From: Arsenophonus endosymbiont of Aleurodicus dispersus
GTDB taxonomy: Bacteria; Pseudomonadota; Gammaproteobacteria; Enterobacterales; Enterobacteriaceae
Length of the DNA: 64,000 nucleotides
Direction: 5' to 3'
Assembly: GCF_900343015.1 (NCBI RefSeq)
Contig: NZ_LR025108.1
Span: forward strand, 434,001 to 498,000
Under the pieces are notes generated by a model. The model saw nothing but the letters and a program-made list of their open reading frames with translations, had not been told where the DNA came from and did no database searches. The translations under genes and the position numbers were made by a program. Below are positions 24,668 through 36,284 of the stretch, one piece after another. Position 1 is the stretch's first letter. Each line of letters opens with the position of its first letter.

Positions 24668-25450
24668 TTAAAGAATGATACTGCTATCTTTATCAATTTT
24701 TTCATATTCGATTACTTTAATTTGATAGAACCGACTGCTTAAACTACCAGCTTTTGGAGGTAAACGTAATTTATAATGTACAATTTCATCAAATGGAATT
24801 ACTTAACCTGTTTTAGCTAAGAGCTAGCTCAGAATATGAACATTATTCTCATCACGATCAATAGGGGTAGCTATTCAACATGTTAATTTCATTCATGACT
24901 AACAATTCTGAAATTTCATTAGCCTGAATTTTTTATAATACACTTTCAACTACTAGAATATTTTCTTCAGTTATCCGCCGCATCGAATAATAAACTGGCC
25001 TTCTATGTTTCCTGTAATATAGCGGTAGCTATAAGATCATTATGAAGAAAGACTATTGCTCTAATATTATCAGGATCTAATTATGATATGGTAGGAATAC
25101 TAGCTTTACTTTTAGCTTGTCTACCCTGTTTTTTTTGCTTTTCAAGCTTACCGAGAAATAATTTGCCAAATTAGATCTATAAGCAATCTAAGATCTGTTT
25201 AAAGTTACGTTTTACCAGAGCTACGAAGGACGCACCCTCATCTGTATTTTAATATGAGTCCTGCTACGTACTAAAAAAGAGAACTACATCAGCATTACTG
25301 ACTTTAATAGCTGCTGTTATTTTTTCTGCTTTACCTTCAAAATCTTTAGCCTGTAGCGCGATTATCATTGATTATCTATATTGGCTTCCTTATAGATGAC
25401 TAACAATTCAAATTCAATAAGGTCTTCAGTATTTTTTCATTAGAGAAAAA
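24668..25450 (-). pseudogene. hflX: hflX remnant (ribosome-associated GTPase)
   Basis: HflX is a GTPase that splits stalled ribosomes. The minus strand reads EDLIEFELLVIY and LQAKDFEGKAEKITAAIKVS near its start and EIVHYKLRLPPKAGSLSSRF followed by YQIKVIEYEK near its end, all matching HflX. The G-domain motifs in the middle are not readable and several stops intervene. It lies between hfq and hflK in the ancestral order. Confidence 0.9.
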
Positions 25451-25536
25451 ATATGTATAAGAACCGCTAATCCCCCACTTTTTATTTCTATTAAATAAAA
25501 ATACAAATACTTAACCTTAAAAAATATTAGAAAGAC

Positions 25537-25570
25537 AAAATACAGGTAAAGTTCCCTTTACCTGTATTTT
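25537..25570 (-). terminator. strong intrinsic terminator after hfq
   Basis: AAATACAGGTAAAG (25538-25551) pairs with CTTTACCTGTATTT (25556-25569) over a TTCC loop, a 14-bp perfect stem. On the minus strand it is followed by a TTTGTCTTTC tract; on the plus strand a T run also follows, so it may work both ways. It lies 16 bases after the hfq stop. Confidence 0.8.
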
Positions 25571-25585
25571 TTATTTAGATATAAA

Positions 25586-25879
25586 TTATTTAGTAACATT
25601 ACTATCCAGTGGAACTGCTACATTACCTGCATTGTAATTACCTAATCCTGTACCCCCTTGATTACTATAGTGAGATACAGTACGAGAAGGTACTACAGTA
25701 GAAATAGCATGCTTATATACAATTTGGCTTACTGTGTTTTTAAGTAAAATAACAAATTGATCAAATGATTCGATTTGACCTTGTAATTTGATGCCATTTA
25801 CCAAATAAATGGAAACAGAAACCCTTTCACGACGTAACACGTTTAGGAACGGATCTTGCAAAGATTGCCCCTTAGACAT
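25586..25879 (-). CDS. hfq: RNA-binding protein Hfq
   Basis: Hfq is the hexameric Sm-like chaperone that pairs small RNAs with mRNAs. The 97 residues contain the Sm1 motif ([20 protein letters not shown]) and Sm2 motif ([14 protein letters not shown]), with the conserved YKHA at about 55-58. The tail is short and asparagine-rich. It is preceded by miaA on the same strand and followed by a strong terminator. Confidence 0.97.
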   Translation of the reverse strand: MSKGQSLQDPFLNVLRRERVSVSIYLVNGIKLQGQIESFDQFVILLKNTVSQIVYKHAISTVVPSRTVSHYSNQGGTGLGNYNAGNVAVPLDSNVTK

Positions 25880-25988
25880 TCTATATTTTCCTTATTTTGT
25901 TGTTTTTAACTAAGAACCTTTATGGTTCTAAAAAATTAACTACTCACAAAATTGTACCTTTACCACCATTTGTACATAAATAGCAAAC

Positions 25989-26930
25989 CTATGCATTAAT
26001 AAAATGCAATATTATGTTAATAATTCCCTTAATATCATCGCTATCGCGTCTATGCACGTTTTTCCAACCTCTTAACCATGTAATTTGACGTTTAGCTAAT
26101 TGACGTGTTGCACATATACTACGATAAACCATTTCATTATAGCTGCTTTCACCAGATAAATATGACCACATCTGACGATAACCAACTGAACGAATAGCAG
26201 GTAGATCTTCATCTAGATCCCCTCTAGCATAAAGAGCGCTAACTTCGTTCTCAAAACCAGTTCTCAATATTTGTTGAAAACGCATCTCGATACGTTGGTG
26301 AAGAATTTTACGATCTGGCGGCGAAATCGCAAACTGTAACACATTATAAGATAATTCTGCTTCTACAATTTCAGTTAATTCTGTCAATCTCTTACCGGAA
26401 ACTAAAAAAACCTCTAAGGCACGAGACAATCGTTGAGGATCATTAGGATGGATTCTACCTGCTGAGATAGGATCAACTTCTTGTAACATTTTATGAATTA
26501 CACCCCAACCAAATTGTTTTGCTTGTCTTTCAATTTCTGCCCTAATTTTAACATCAGCTGAAGGTAATGGTGATATCCCATCTAGCAATATTTTAAAATA
26601 TAGCATAGTCCCTCCAACAAGTAATGGAATACGGCCTGATGCAACAATTTTACCCATTTCTAATAAAGCATCATGGCGAAAATCAGCAGCAGAATAAGAC
26701 TGCGAAGGATCTAAAATGTCAATCAATCGGTGTGGAGCAATTTGTTGCTCTTCCAGTGTTGGTTTTGCTGCTCCTATATCCATCCCGCGATAAATTAAAG
26801 CAGAATCTACACTAATTATTTCAACTGGTAATTGTTGACGCAATGCCATTGCCAGTGCTGTCTTTCCTGATGCTGTTGGCCCCATTATAAAAATTGCTGG
26901 AGGTTTATGTTGAAAAATTTGTCTACTCAT
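25989..26930 (-). CDS. miaA: tRNA dimethylallyltransferase
   Basis: MiaA adds a dimethylallyl group to A37 of tRNAs that read UNN codons. The 313-residue protein starts with the P-loop [11 protein letters not shown] (about 17-27), has [17 protein letters not shown] and the tRNA-binding Arg/Asp motifs ([11 protein letters not shown]). Its ATG overlaps the stop of mutL by 8 bases, indicating coupled translation, as in E. coli. Confidence 0.96.
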   Translation of the reverse strand: MSRQIFQHKPPAIFIMGPTASGKTALAMALRQQLPVEIISVDSALIYRGMDIGAAKPTLEEQQIAPHRLIDILDPSQSYSAADFRHDALLEMGKIVASGRIPLLVGGTMLYFKILLDGISPLPSADVKIRAEIERQAKQFGWGVIHKMLQEVDPISAGRIHPNDPQRLSRALEVFLVSGKRLTELTEIVEAELSYNVLQFAISPPDRKILHQRIEMRFQQILRTGFENEVSALYARGDLDEDLPAIRSVGYRQMWSYLSGESSYNEMVYRSICATRQLAKRQITWLRGWKNVHRRDSDDIKGIINIILHFINA

Positions 26931-28863
26931 AAGTTAAAGCCGTTATCACTGATTCTAAATCAATTAATTGTAGTAATGTTTTCGGTGGTTCTTTAACTAA
27001 TTCAGGGTAAGCCTGCTCAAGATCAGCTAATAACTGGACCCCTTGTGCAACTGTCCATACTTGTTTTTCATTGACTAAATGATCTGCTAACCAAATCACT
27101 AACTCTTTAATCTGACAAGAAGTATTATCAGCAAGAGATTTCAATAGTTGTGGAAATAGCTCCGCTAAATTTTGTGATCTTAAGGGATAAGATACACCAC
27201 TAATTATTGCTTTATTATGATAAATATTGATGTCAAAACCTAAGGTACTTAATAATACCTTTACTTGATAAAAAGTTTTAATTTCCTTTGCTGTTAAAGT
27301 GACCTTTATTGGCCTTAGTAAAGGTTGAGATTTTAATCCTTTATCAGTAGGAATTAATTGACTTAGTTTCAAATATCGCTCAGCTTGCGCTAATGATAAC
27401 AAACCTATTCCAAATGATGATTCAATCAAGGCAAAATTTTTAGAACAAATTGTTAATATTTTACCAAATTGATAATTTTTATCATTTTTTTCTATAACAA
27501 CTGATTTTACTGCTATTTTCTCAGTTTGGATCGGGTTTCGCTCTGGGAAAAGTGGGATTTTTTCTTGTTTACATAGTTCATTCTGCATGAATTGCTGATA
27601 AAGATCAGCCGTTTTTTTATTATCTATTTTTTTAACTAATTTTCCATTATCGTAACAATAAAATGATGCAGTTTCAGATGGCGTAATTTGGCTACTGGTA
27701 CTTAATTCTATTATTACTTGCGCTTTTTGCTCTTCAATAACTAAATGCTGCTTTGAATCATCTGAAGCAAAAAAATTTTTGCCGGCAGATAATCTATTTT
27801 GCAATCCTAAAACAGGATTCTTTTTATGTTTTGAACTAATCTCGACTTGATTAAATTGTTTTTGGTTTTGTTGGCTAAGTACCATGTTAACACCCTGATA
27901 AATAAAATCATGAACCAATCGCGCTTGGTGAAAACGAATTTCCTGTTTAGCTGGATGAACATTAACATCAACCTGACGAGGATCAATCTTTAAGTAAAGT
28001 ACATAAGCAGCTTGCTGTTCTTCTTGCATATGATCTGCATAGGCCTGACGAATTGCATGATTGATTAATCGATCACGTATCATGCGATCATTAACATAAC
28101 AATATTGAATTTCAGCTGCTTTACCTAAATAGGGGTTAGTTATCCAGCCTTTGATAGCTAAATCACCATGTTGCCAACATAATTTCAGTACATTTTTGAT
28201 AAAAGTATTACCACAAATAGCAGCCAAACGTCTTTCATATTGCTCTTCACTATTTATCGCACGATACTGACGAACTAATTTACCATTATGGTGAAAATTG
28301 ATTGCAACATCGAAACGCGCTAAAGCTATTCTACGTATTACCTCATTAATATGGCTAAATTCAGTTTTTTCTGTACGTAAAAATTTACGTCGAGCGGGCA
28401 TATTATAAAAAAGATCAATTACTTCAACAGTTGTTCCTATTGGGTGAGCTGCAGGTTTTAGCGTAATATTCATCTCACGCCCTTCAGCGTAAGCTTGCCA
28501 TGCTTCTGTCTGGGTCTTAACGCGTGAAGTTAGTATTAAACGAGAAACAGAACTAATACTGGTCAGCGCTTCTCCTCTAAATCCCATACTCATAATAGCG
28601 GCAAGATCTTCTAGTGTTGCTATTTTGCTAGTAGCATGTCGCTCCAACGCTAGTGTTAAATATTCTTTAGCTATACCACTACCATTGTCATGGATACGGA
28701 TAAGTTTTGTTCCACCGCGCTCAATTTCAATATCAATACGGCTTGCGCCAGCATCGAGACTATTTTCAACTAACTCTTTCACAACCGATGATGGGCGTTC
28801 AACTACTTCACCAGCCGCAATTTGATTAGCTAATTGAGGAGAAAGAATTTGTATCGATGACAT
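26923..28863 (-). CDS. mutL: DNA mismatch repair protein MutL
   Basis: MutL links mismatch recognition by MutS to strand nicking by MutH. The GHKL ATPase motifs are all present: [21 protein letters not shown] and [11 protein letters not shown], in the first 110 residues. A variable linker (about 330-440) and the dimerisation domain follow. I start it at 28863 ([19 protein letters not shown]) after a GAGG box, giving 646 residues against 615 in E. coli. It overlaps miaA downstream. Confidence 0.95.
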   Translation of the reverse strand: MSSIQILSPQLANQIAAGEVVERPSSVVKELVENSLDAGASRIDIEIERGGTKLIRIHDNGSGIAKEYLTLALERHATSKIATLEDLAAIMSMGFRGEALTSISSVSRLILTSRVKTQTEAWQAYAEGREMNITLKPAAHPIGTTVEVIDLFYNMPARRKFLRTEKTEFSHINEVIRRIALARFDVAINFHHNGKLVRQYRAINSEEQYERRLAAICGNTFIKNVLKLCWQHGDLAIKGWITNPYLGKAAEIQYCYVNDRMIRDRLINHAIRQAYADHMQEEQQAAYVLYLKIDPRQVDVNVHPAKQEIRFHQARLVHDFIYQGVNMVLSQQNQKQFNQVEISSKHKKNPVLGLQNRLSAGKNFFASDDSKQHLVIEEQKAQVIIELSTSSQITPSETASFYCYDNGKLVKKIDNKKTADLYQQFMQNELCKQEKIPLFPERNPIQTEKIAVKSVVIEKNDKNYQFGKILTICSKNFALIESSFGIGLLSLAQAERYLKLSQLIPTDKGLKSQPLLRPIKVTLTAKEIKTFYQVKVLLSTLGFDINIYHNKAIISGVSYPLRSQNLAELFPQLLKSLADNTSCQIKELVIWLADHLVNEKQVWTVAQGVQLLADLEQAYPELVKEPPKTLLQLIDLESVITALTYE

Positions 28864-28879
28864 AATAACCTCTGCCATA

Positions 28880-29320
28880 TTACATCATTTTTGTGCTACT
28901 TATAAGGGATGTTGGATAAAATAATTTAATCATCCTAATAGCTATTGCTAAAAGTTCCAGATAATGATCTGAAACTAAAAGACGTTCTTCGGAACGATTT
29001 GTAATACAATCTGTTTCCACAAGAATAAATGGAATATAGGGAGAATGAAGTACATGAAAAATGGCATATTTTGGATAAAATTTATGTATATTACCAATTT
29101 TACTTGGTTATCTTAGTACTTTACCTCCAATAAAGCTAAAATAGTTTGGCTAAGATAAAGATCTACGCCATTTGCTCACACATCACCTGTACTATTGAAT
29201 AATTCAAGTGGCTTTTATTGGAAAGCTACCAACAAGCAACACCTATTTTTAGCTTCGCTGCGCTGCCCACTACAGAAATAAAATAGTCTCCATTGGGTGT
29301 TATAACTAACTTAAACATGG
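28880..29320 (-). pseudogene. amiB: amiB remnant (N-acetylmuramoyl-L-alanine amidase)
   Basis: AmiB splits septal peptidoglycan during cell separation. On the minus strand VITPNGDYFISVVGSAAKL and, after a gap, SPYIPFILVETDCITNRSEE and RLLVSDHYLELLA match the catalytic and C-terminal parts. Reading-frame breaks and a shortened middle make it dead. It lies between tsaE and mutL as in E. coli. The N-terminal part (up to about 29770) can no longer be recognised. Confidence 0.88.
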
Positions 29321-29770
29321 TATTTGTCTTTCAGTGGTTCTATAATTTATGCGCGATACTTACCGTTATATTTTTTTCACGATAACTATTTTATCTCATT
29401 GCTACTGGAACTGCCATGTCTCAATGGTAACGATAACTTACCAAGTACCTTTAGGTAAAATTTTATCTCTTAAAGGGGTTAGTAATTAACTAACTTTTTC
29501 TCAGCAATTCATTATAGGACTAATGCCTTTAATCAACTTTTTATTTATAAATTTCATTGTTAATCAAAATTACTGATAAGATTGTAAAAATCAACAACTC
29601 AAAGCACTTAATTCATTAAGTGGAAAAAAGTAATTTTTATCTTAGATAAATTATCATTTACGTGAATATTGGATAAAGTGACAGTCTTTAATTTAATAAA
29701 CTAAAGATATGAGTTTGCCATTTTTTTATCATAATCATATTAATTATCTAAGTCGTCATTAATAATATTA
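29321..29770. other. spacer, probably decayed 5' part of amiB
   Basis: AT-rich sequence between the recognisable amiB remnant and tsaE. I see no readable protein; by position it should be the eroded N-terminal half of amiB. Confidence 0.4.
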
Positions 29771-30229
29771 TTATGATAATTGTTCTAATACCATTTCCCC
29801 ATATGTTGACAACGCAACAAGTCGTGCTTGTCTTCCATTATTATCATATAATAGATAAAGTTCAAGATCAGCGTAGGTTAACATCCCTTCACCTTTATTA
29901 GGCCATTCAACTAAACATATAGCCTGCCAATTAAAATAATCACGGATACCCATAAATTCTAGCTCTTCAGGATCAGTTAAACGATATAAATCCAAATGGT
30001 AAACTGGATGAGGAGTTAGTAAATACGGTTCAACTAAAGTGTAAGTTGGACTTTTTACATGTCCTTGGTAACCTAAACCTTGCAAAAACCCGCGACAAAA
30101 AGTAGTTTTCCCTGCCCCCAAATCTCCATATAAATAAAGAATAACACATTGCTTACAAAGATAAGCTAAACGATGCCCTAAAGCTATAGTTGCTTTTTCA
30201 TTAGCAAGTAATAAAATAAGTTCTTTCAT
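29771..30229 (-). CDS. tsaE: tRNA threonylcarbamoyladenosine synthesis ATPase TsaE
   Basis: TsaE is the small ATPase that works with TsaB and TsaD to make the t6A modification at tRNA position 37. It has the Walker A motif GDLGAGKTT (about 34-42), SPTYTLVEPY, and the YHLDLYRL and EWP motifs. I favour the ATG at 30229 (MKELILLLANEKATIALG, 152 residues), which aligns with the family; an in-frame ATG at 30265 would add 12 residues. nnr, upstream in E. coli, is not seen. Confidence 0.93.
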   Translation of the reverse strand: MKELILLLANEKATIALGHRLAYLCKQCVILYLYGDLGAGKTTFCRGFLQGLGYQGHVKSPTYTLVEPYLLTPHPVYHLDLYRLTDPEELEFMGIRDYFNWQAICLVEWPNKGEGMLTYADLELYLLYDNNGRQARLVALSTYGEMVLEQLS

Positions 30230-30265
30230 GAAAAGATTGCCATATTTAATATTATTTATTACCAA

Positions 30266-30862
30266 TAAAACATATACTATATACTTATTATTGAGCTAGC
30301 TAATCTTTAAAAGTTACTTATAAAGTAACTTATTTTTATTAATAAGATCATTTAATTAGATCAAATTAATAATAAAAAATAAACATATAAAAATGTTTAT
30401 TAAAATCCAATAATGAAATTTTTTTATGCGATAAAATCGATAGATAATCATATTAAATAAAAAAATGAAATGTTTTATCTTTAAAAATTAGCGTTTTTTA
30501 GTTAAAAGGAGCTTTTTTACATTACTAAGTAAGCTTGATATTATTTTAATACATAGTTAAATATCCGCTATTTAACAATTTTATATTATTATAGGTAGTT
30601 ATAGCTTGAAATATATTGATAAAATAATACTTATTACCATATGCCTGAGGAAAATTATATGTAACACAGAACCCATGGTACTCTAATTAAAATTAAATAA
30701 AATAAAAAACAGAAAAATAAAATTAACTAACAAAATAGGTAAAAATAGTAGGTTATATCACATGATTTTATGCTAATAATATTACCAATCACTATGAGTT
30801 GCAAATGATAATAAAATTATCACATAGCAAATAACTCATAATTAGCATGATAATAACACGAT
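30266..30862. other. AT-rich gene-free spacer
   Basis: In E. coli, glycine tRNA genes, queG and nnr lie between orn and tsaE. Here about 600 very AT-rich bases remain, with no tRNA fold and no readable protein fragment in either strand. I see nothing else. Confidence 0.5.
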
Positions 30863-31408
30863 CTAAAGGTTGATAAAGTGTTGGCGATAATAAGCTAACT
30901 CTGCAATAGATTCCTTTATATCTTCTAAAGCTTGATGGGTATTTTTTTTTGTAAAACCAGGCAATATATCAGGCTTCCAACGGCGAGCCAGCTCTTTTAA
31001 AGTACTTACATCTAAGTAACGGTAATGAAAGTATTTTTCTAACTCAGGCATATATTTGAATAAAAAACGACGGTCTTGAGCAACACTATTACCACAAATA
31101 GGTGAAACACCCATGGATAACCATTTTTCTAAAAATGCAATTGTGGCTAATTCTGATTTTTTTTCATCATATCGACTAGATTTAACTCTATCAATCAATC
31201 CACTTTCAGTATGAGTTTTAACATTCCACTTATCCATAAGTGATAACTGTTGCTCAGATTGATGAATTGCAATAACAGGCCCTTCAGATAAAATAGTTAG
31301 ATTGAAATTAGTTATGATTGTTGCGATCTCAATAATACGATCTTTTTCTGGATCTAATCCAGTCATTTCCAAATCTATCCAAATCAAATTTTTATTACTA
31401 TTTACCAT
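30863..31408 (-). CDS. orn: oligoribonuclease
   Basis: Orn is an essential 3'-5' exoribonuclease that turns di- and short oligonucleotides into mononucleotides. The 181 residues show the DEDDh motifs: [21 protein letters not shown] (ExoI, given by position about 8-28), [10 protein letters not shown] (ExoII) and [14 protein letters not shown] (ExoIII). A GGATAT box precedes the ATG. It is divergent from the rsgA remnant, as in E. coli. Confidence 0.96.
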   Translation of the reverse strand: MVNSNKNLIWIDLEMTGLDPEKDRIIEIATIITNFNLTILSEGPVIAIHQSEQQLSLMDKWNVKTHTESGLIDRVKSSRYDEKKSELATIAFLEKWLSMGVSPICGNSVAQDRRFLFKYMPELEKYFHYRYLDVSTLKELARRWKPDILPGFTKKNTHQALEDIKESIAELAYYRQHFINL

Positions 31409-31539
31409 GTTATATCCTGGGTTCTATTCTAAACTTATAGCATACAATACTTAGTATATGATAGCTGTTTAAAAGCACAACTGCGATAATTCTTGATAAG
31501 AAACTTAATCAATAAACCACCAAAATTATTGAGGTCAGG

Positions 31540-32035
31540 TTGCTAAAAAAAATTACCACAGGCCAACAGCGCAGAATATATGCCACCCATCAAACTAAGC
31601 TCAAAAAACAATCAATGATAATCAACTTGGCATTACTTAAAAGGAATAGATACTCTTATTCAGATCCTGATAGAAAAAATATCTATTGTTGTCTGGCAAT
31701 CTGGTGTTGGGTAGTCCAGTTTTATTAATAACTTATTAGCAGATAATGAACAAAAAATCTTACTCAACCAAGTATCTAATAATTCAGGATTAGGTCAACA
31801 TGCACGTATTTACCATTTCACCAAAGGTGGTTTATCGATTCATCAGTTATACGTGAGTTTAAATTATGGCAGCTGACAAAGTAACAAATAAATAAATTAT
31901 TTATCAAAGTCAGGCAATATTTTGGATACTGCAAATTTCGTGATTGCAAGCATTTATCCGATCCTGGATGTTCATTATAACAAGCCTTAGTCGCTAGAAA
32001 ATAGCAAAATAATGGTTTGAAAAACATCATCTAAT
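31540..32035 (+). pseudogene. rsgA: rsgA remnant (ribosome assembly GTPase)
   Basis: RsgA is a circularly permuted GTPase that aids late 30S assembly. The start region reads KKITTGQQRRIYATHQTKLK, matching the E. coli KGQQRRVNANHQRRLK. Later, sequence encoding [22 protein letters not shown] and [10 protein letters not shown] matches the P-loop and zinc parts. A large internal deletion (the OB fold) and frame breaks make it dead. It lies between orn and psd, the ancestral place. Confidence 0.9.
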
Positions 32036-32178
32036 TTTAGCAAAAATGGAATAAACCCACGGTTATCTTTTATAGATAATAAAATTTTATAACCATAACT
32101 CTGGAATACATAAAAAGCAGAGGTAGAATACCTATATGTTTTTGATTATAACCGAATAAGATCAGATTAGAGGTTAAT

Positions 32179-33057
32179 GTGCTGGAAAAAATAAAGATAA
32201 AATTACAATATCTATTGCCAAAACAAGGATTAACACAATTATTGGGTTGGCTTGCTGATCAAAGGGCGGCTAGTTTTACCCAATTAATGATCAAGCTTTT
32301 TGCCAAATTTTATAAAGTTGATATGTCAGAAGCCAAAGAAAATGAATTTTCTGCTTATTCAACTTTTAATGAATTTTTTACTCGTCCATTAAAAGAAAAT
32401 ATTCGTCCTATTGTTACAGATAGTAATCAACTTGCTCTACCAGCCGATGGTGTAATAAGCCAATTAGGATTAATTATGAATGATCAGCTCCTACAAGCTA
32501 AAGGTAATTATTATAGTTTAGAGGCATTATTAGCAGGTCATTATATACTGGTAGATCAGTTTAGAAATGGATTGATTGTAACTACTTACTTATCTCCACG
32601 GGACTATCATCGTGTCCATATGCCTTGTGATGGCTTACTAACTGAAATGATTTATGTTCCTGGTGATCTCTTTTCTGTTAATCAACTTACTGTAACAAAT
32701 GTTCCTAATCTTTTTGGCCGTAATGAACGTATAATATGTATTTTTGAAACATTGTTTGGAACAATAGCACAAATTCTAATAGGGGCAACAATTGTTGGCA
32801 GCATAGATACTATTTGGTGTGGCTGCGTCAATAATCAACGGGAAGGAATTATTAAACGCTGGACTTATCCTGAAAAAGATAAGACAGGCGCAGTTTACCT
32901 AAAAAAAAGCAAAGAAATGGGAAAATTCAAACTTGGTTCCACCGTTATCAATTTATTTGAATCAAACCATATCAAACTAAATTCTGCTCTAAAGCAAGGA
33001 TCTGTTACTAGAGTAGGGGAATTATTAGCAGAATCAATTTATCTAAATTATGAGTAA
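32179..33057 (+). CDS. psd: phosphatidylserine decarboxylase
   Basis: Psd makes phosphatidylethanolamine from phosphatidylserine at the inner membrane. The pro-enzyme cleaves itself at the Gly-Ser of LGST to form the pyruvoyl group; the motif is complete ([12 protein letters not shown]). The YHRVHMP motif is also present. Translation starts at GTG 32179 behind AGAGG. It has 292 residues; the acidic C-terminal tail found in E. coli (322) is missing, which probably does not harm function. mscM, the next gene, is dead. Confidence 0.95.
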   Translation: MLEKIKIKLQYLLPKQGLTQLLGWLADQRAASFTQLMIKLFAKFYKVDMSEAKENEFSAYSTFNEFFTRPLKENIRPIVTDSNQLALPADGVISQLGLIMNDQLLQAKGNYYSLEALLAGHYILVDQFRNGLIVTTYLSPRDYHRVHMPCDGLLTEMIYVPGDLFSVNQLTVTNVPNLFGRNERIICIFETLFGTIAQILIGATIVGSIDTIWCGCVNNQREGIIKRWTYPEKDKTGAVYLKKSKEMGKFKLGSTVINLFESNHIKLNSALKQGSVTRVGELLAESIYLNYE

Positions 33058-33116
33058 CATACAAATATCCCAAATTTAATTGATAGATATGAATAATTTT
33101 ATCTAAGGAATTATAT

Positions 33117-35026
33117 TGTGCGTCCTATTTAGTCTCTTATTCATCACTATACCTGCATTTGCAGCAATCTTGATGAAATACAAATTTTAAAAGAGATTAA
33201 ACAACTTGAAGCAAATAAAAATACAAAAACGGGAATGCAGAGATTATTCAGGCATTAGCAGAAAAATTCAGCAAGAACAAGATAGAAATTGTGAAATAAG
33301 CTACTCCATTGCCTCAGAGGCTAGCTAGCCGCCTACTTTCTGACCCCTACCGTAAGACTACAATCGCTGCCTGTTCCAGTTTCTCCTTTAGCTGAAGCAC
33401 AATATAACTTAGCACAAACAGAAGTCATGGCAAGAAAGGCGAAAACCAATGAACTATAAATAGCACAGCTTTCAGCTAATAATCGCCAATAAATTGCTCG
33501 CTTCCGCATTGAGCTTTTTAAAAAAAGTTACCAACGAATCGATCAAGAGCTTCAAAAATTACGAAATCATCTATCTAAACTGTCAACGACAACCGAAAGC
33601 ACAACTGGCACTTAAAAACACTGAAATGTTAGCTGCTCAAGGTGCGCGCACAGTTATACCATTTGCCATAAATTCCCCAAAATCAGCAAATTGACAGATA
33701 AATTATCAACAAACGGGTTGATTCAAGATATGTTGGAAAATATTGCAATAACGAAGAAACCCCAGCTGAAATAAAAAATTTGACATCAGAAAAAACGCAA
33801 ATTTATGATTCAGCTATCCAAACTAGGAATTATTAAGCTTTATTAAGCTCAATAATTTCTAGTTATGACAGTGAAAGATGGGAATTAACCAAGCTCTATG
33901 TTGTGGCAACCCAGTTAACTAACTGATGCATTAATTAACAGATATCAAAGATGCTACCCATCGTTATATGTTCTGGATCGCAGATACAGATCCTATAAAT
34001 CTCAACTATCCAATTACCATAGTAAAAAGATCTAACTAGCTTAATACTTTATCTCAACTTAGTGGCGTAATTAGAGCTATATTAACGCTATACTACTGCT
34101 GTTGCTATCGTTTTAGGGATCGCTTTGCTCTAACCTTACGAACCGTATTTTGGTCTATTAAGATCGCCCTTCCTTTACCTATTTTATGGTCAGCAATTGG
34201 TTACGGTCTACAAAGTGCTTGGCAATTTCCAATTGCTACTGCTATTGGCTCTGGGGTAAGATAGACAACACCGGTTTTATTGATTTTTCTGATTAGTGCT
34301 ACTTTTTGTTTATTTCCCATTTTTGCTGGTCTAAATAAAATGTAAAAAGGGCGATGCGTTACTATCAATTATTAATTTTTGTTATCCAAGCTTAGGTAGA
34401 CTATGCTTCATTAGAACTAGCCCTGATTTAACCCCGGGAACAGGGTATGCAATCACCACGTTGACTAAATTGCGCTTATAGGTAAGTCTGATTTTACATG
34501 CTTGGGATTGATTGGTCAAAACTACAATGGTTAATTGCCGCGATGGGTGTTGGACTAGAATTTGGTATACAGGAAATTTTTGCTAATATCATTTCTGGGT
34601 TAATGATCTTATTTGATAAACCTATTCGTATTAGTGATACCGTCACGTGAATTAACTGGAAGTATTACTACAGGGCAACAACCTTAACAGATTTGGATCG
34701 CAAAGACATTATTGTTCCTAATAAAGCCTTTATTACCGAACAATTTATTAACTGGTCTTTATCCGATACAATTACCATTCCAGTACCATCTAGAGAGTAC
34801 AACAATCAGTCAGATATTACTTAATGCTGCCGCGAAAACGCCGATGATTTTAATTAACCCGGCACCTGAAGTATATTTAGTTGATTTACAACAAGGTATT
34901 CAAATCTTTGAATTACGTATCTATGCAGCAGAAATAGGGCATAGGCTGACCGCAATGAAGTTAAATATATTAATCTGTTTTGCACAAACTGCTGTATTTG
35001 GGTATTATTTTATTGCTTTATCATAG
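33117..35026 (+). pseudogene. mscM: mscM remnant (miniconductance mechanosensitive channel)
   Basis: MscM is a large inner-membrane channel of the MscS family, about 1100 residues in E. coli. A signal-peptide-like start (FSLLFITIPAFAA) is followed by pieces of the periplasmic coiled-coil part. Later MGVGLEFGIQEIFAN and ISGLMILFDKPIRISDTVT, then VPNKAFITEQFINWSLSDT, and VDLQQGIQIFELRIYAAE match the channel core. Many stops, frameshifts and deletions are present. It follows psd as in E. coli. Confidence 0.93.
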
Positions 35027-35216
35027 TAAATTACTTGCTAAGGCAAATATTTTTACTCTAGTTCATACTGATATTTATCATTACCCTGTACAGCTAATTG
35101 CTGTAATTGTGTTATTCTATTGGATTTTGCAGTTGTTATATCAGCAGATACTGAAGAACCATAACATTCCTAGCGGAAATACTAAAATGTTTCATATTGT
35201 TAGCTTTTTTTTATAA
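35010..35216 (+). pseudogene. short hydrophobic fragment, possibly the N-terminus of hemY
   Basis: This frame gives LAKANIFTLVHTDIYHYPV, then a hydrophobic stretch and LLYQQILKNHNIP. The pattern (a V-x-TD-x-Y motif, a membrane segment, basic residues) resembles the HemY N terminus, which reads VLIQTDNYNIETSVTGL in E. coli. hemY is otherwise missing, but this would be a displaced location. The match is weak, and chance is possible. Confidence 0.25.
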
Positions 35217-35460
35217 CTAACGCTTCAAAAATATACTTAAATAATAGTTAATCTTAGTATCCAAGCTCATTTCATATAATACAAATTACAAATATATTTA
35301 AGCAACTTATTTTCCTTTATATAAAGTTGATACTATAAGTCATCATAAATTTTAAAAATTCATTATTAATTAACTTGTTGATATAATCGAAAGCAATCCA
35401 GCAAATTAATAATAAATTATTTTTTTCGAACCGAGGTAACCTAAATTTATATGGAAATAT

Positions 35461-36267
35461 TTAAATACCAGTATAAAGTCTACGCAAATAATAGGAAACA
35501 GCTTCTTCTTCATTAGAACCGATAATTTCCATATCTGGTAAATGATCTCGCAATAATTTATGTGAGTTTTTCATAATGCATCCTTTTCCCACCATAGTTA
35601 ACATTTCATAATCATTCATTCCATCACCAAAAGCGATACAATTATGCAAAGTATAACCTAATAAATTAACTACATGCTTTAGTGCATTTCCTTTGGAAAC
35701 ACTACCATTCATAACCTCTAAACAACTTGGTAATGAAAAACTAACGTTGACACGATCACCCCAAAGATTTCTTATTTGTTCCTGCAATAGCAATAATTGC
35801 TGATGATCTTCACAAGTAAAATAGACTTTGCTTACATCTGTAGTCGAAAAATTATCCCGCTTAAAAAGTTGATAGTGAAAAATAGACTCTTGAAAAAATG
35901 CTTTTTGTTCCGTGCTCTCCCGATTAATTAACCAATTATCGCTAGAATAGTAGTTGGTCAGAATATTGGGATTATCAAACTCCATTAAACAGAGCTGATG
36001 AACAATATCAGGATCCACATTATGTGTTAAAATAAGATCTCCATTGGTATTATGTACCCTAGCGCCATTAGATGTAATCATATAGGTATTAATACCTAAC
36101 CCATTACGGATCTGATCAACATCAATATAGTGACGACCAGTAGCAAAAATGAAATGAATATTTTTTTCTGCTAATAATTTTAACGTTTCTTTTGTATAAA
36201 GCGGTAAAGTGTGGTCAGGAGACAGTAAAGTACCATCTAAATCTGAAGCAACAACAGAATAATTCAT
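35461..36267 (-). CDS. yigL: HAD-family phosphatase YigL
   Basis: YigL is a Cof-type haloacid-dehalogenase phosphatase; the E. coli enzyme dephosphorylates pyridoxal phosphate and sugar phosphates. Motif I is SDLDGTLLSPDHTL (residues about 8-21), motif II FATGRH, and motif IV AFGDGMNDYEML. The 268 residues match E. coli YigL throughout. The dead pldB gene lies directly upstream, as in E. coli. Confidence 0.94.
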   Translation of the reverse strand: MNYSVVASDLDGTLLSPDHTLPLYTKETLKLLAEKNIHFIFATGRHYIDVDQIRNGLGINTYMITSNGARVHNTNGDLILTHNVDPDIVHQLCLMEFDNPNILTNYYSSDNWLINRESTEQKAFFQESIFHYQLFKRDNFSTTDVSKVYFTCEDHQQLLLLQEQIRNLWGDRVNVSFSLPSCLEVMNGSVSKGNALKHVVNLLGYTLHNCIAFGDGMNDYEMLTMVGKGCIMKNSHKLLRDHLPDMEIIGSNEEEAVSYYLRRLYTGI

Positions 36268-36284
36268 TATTTTTCCTTGTTTAA

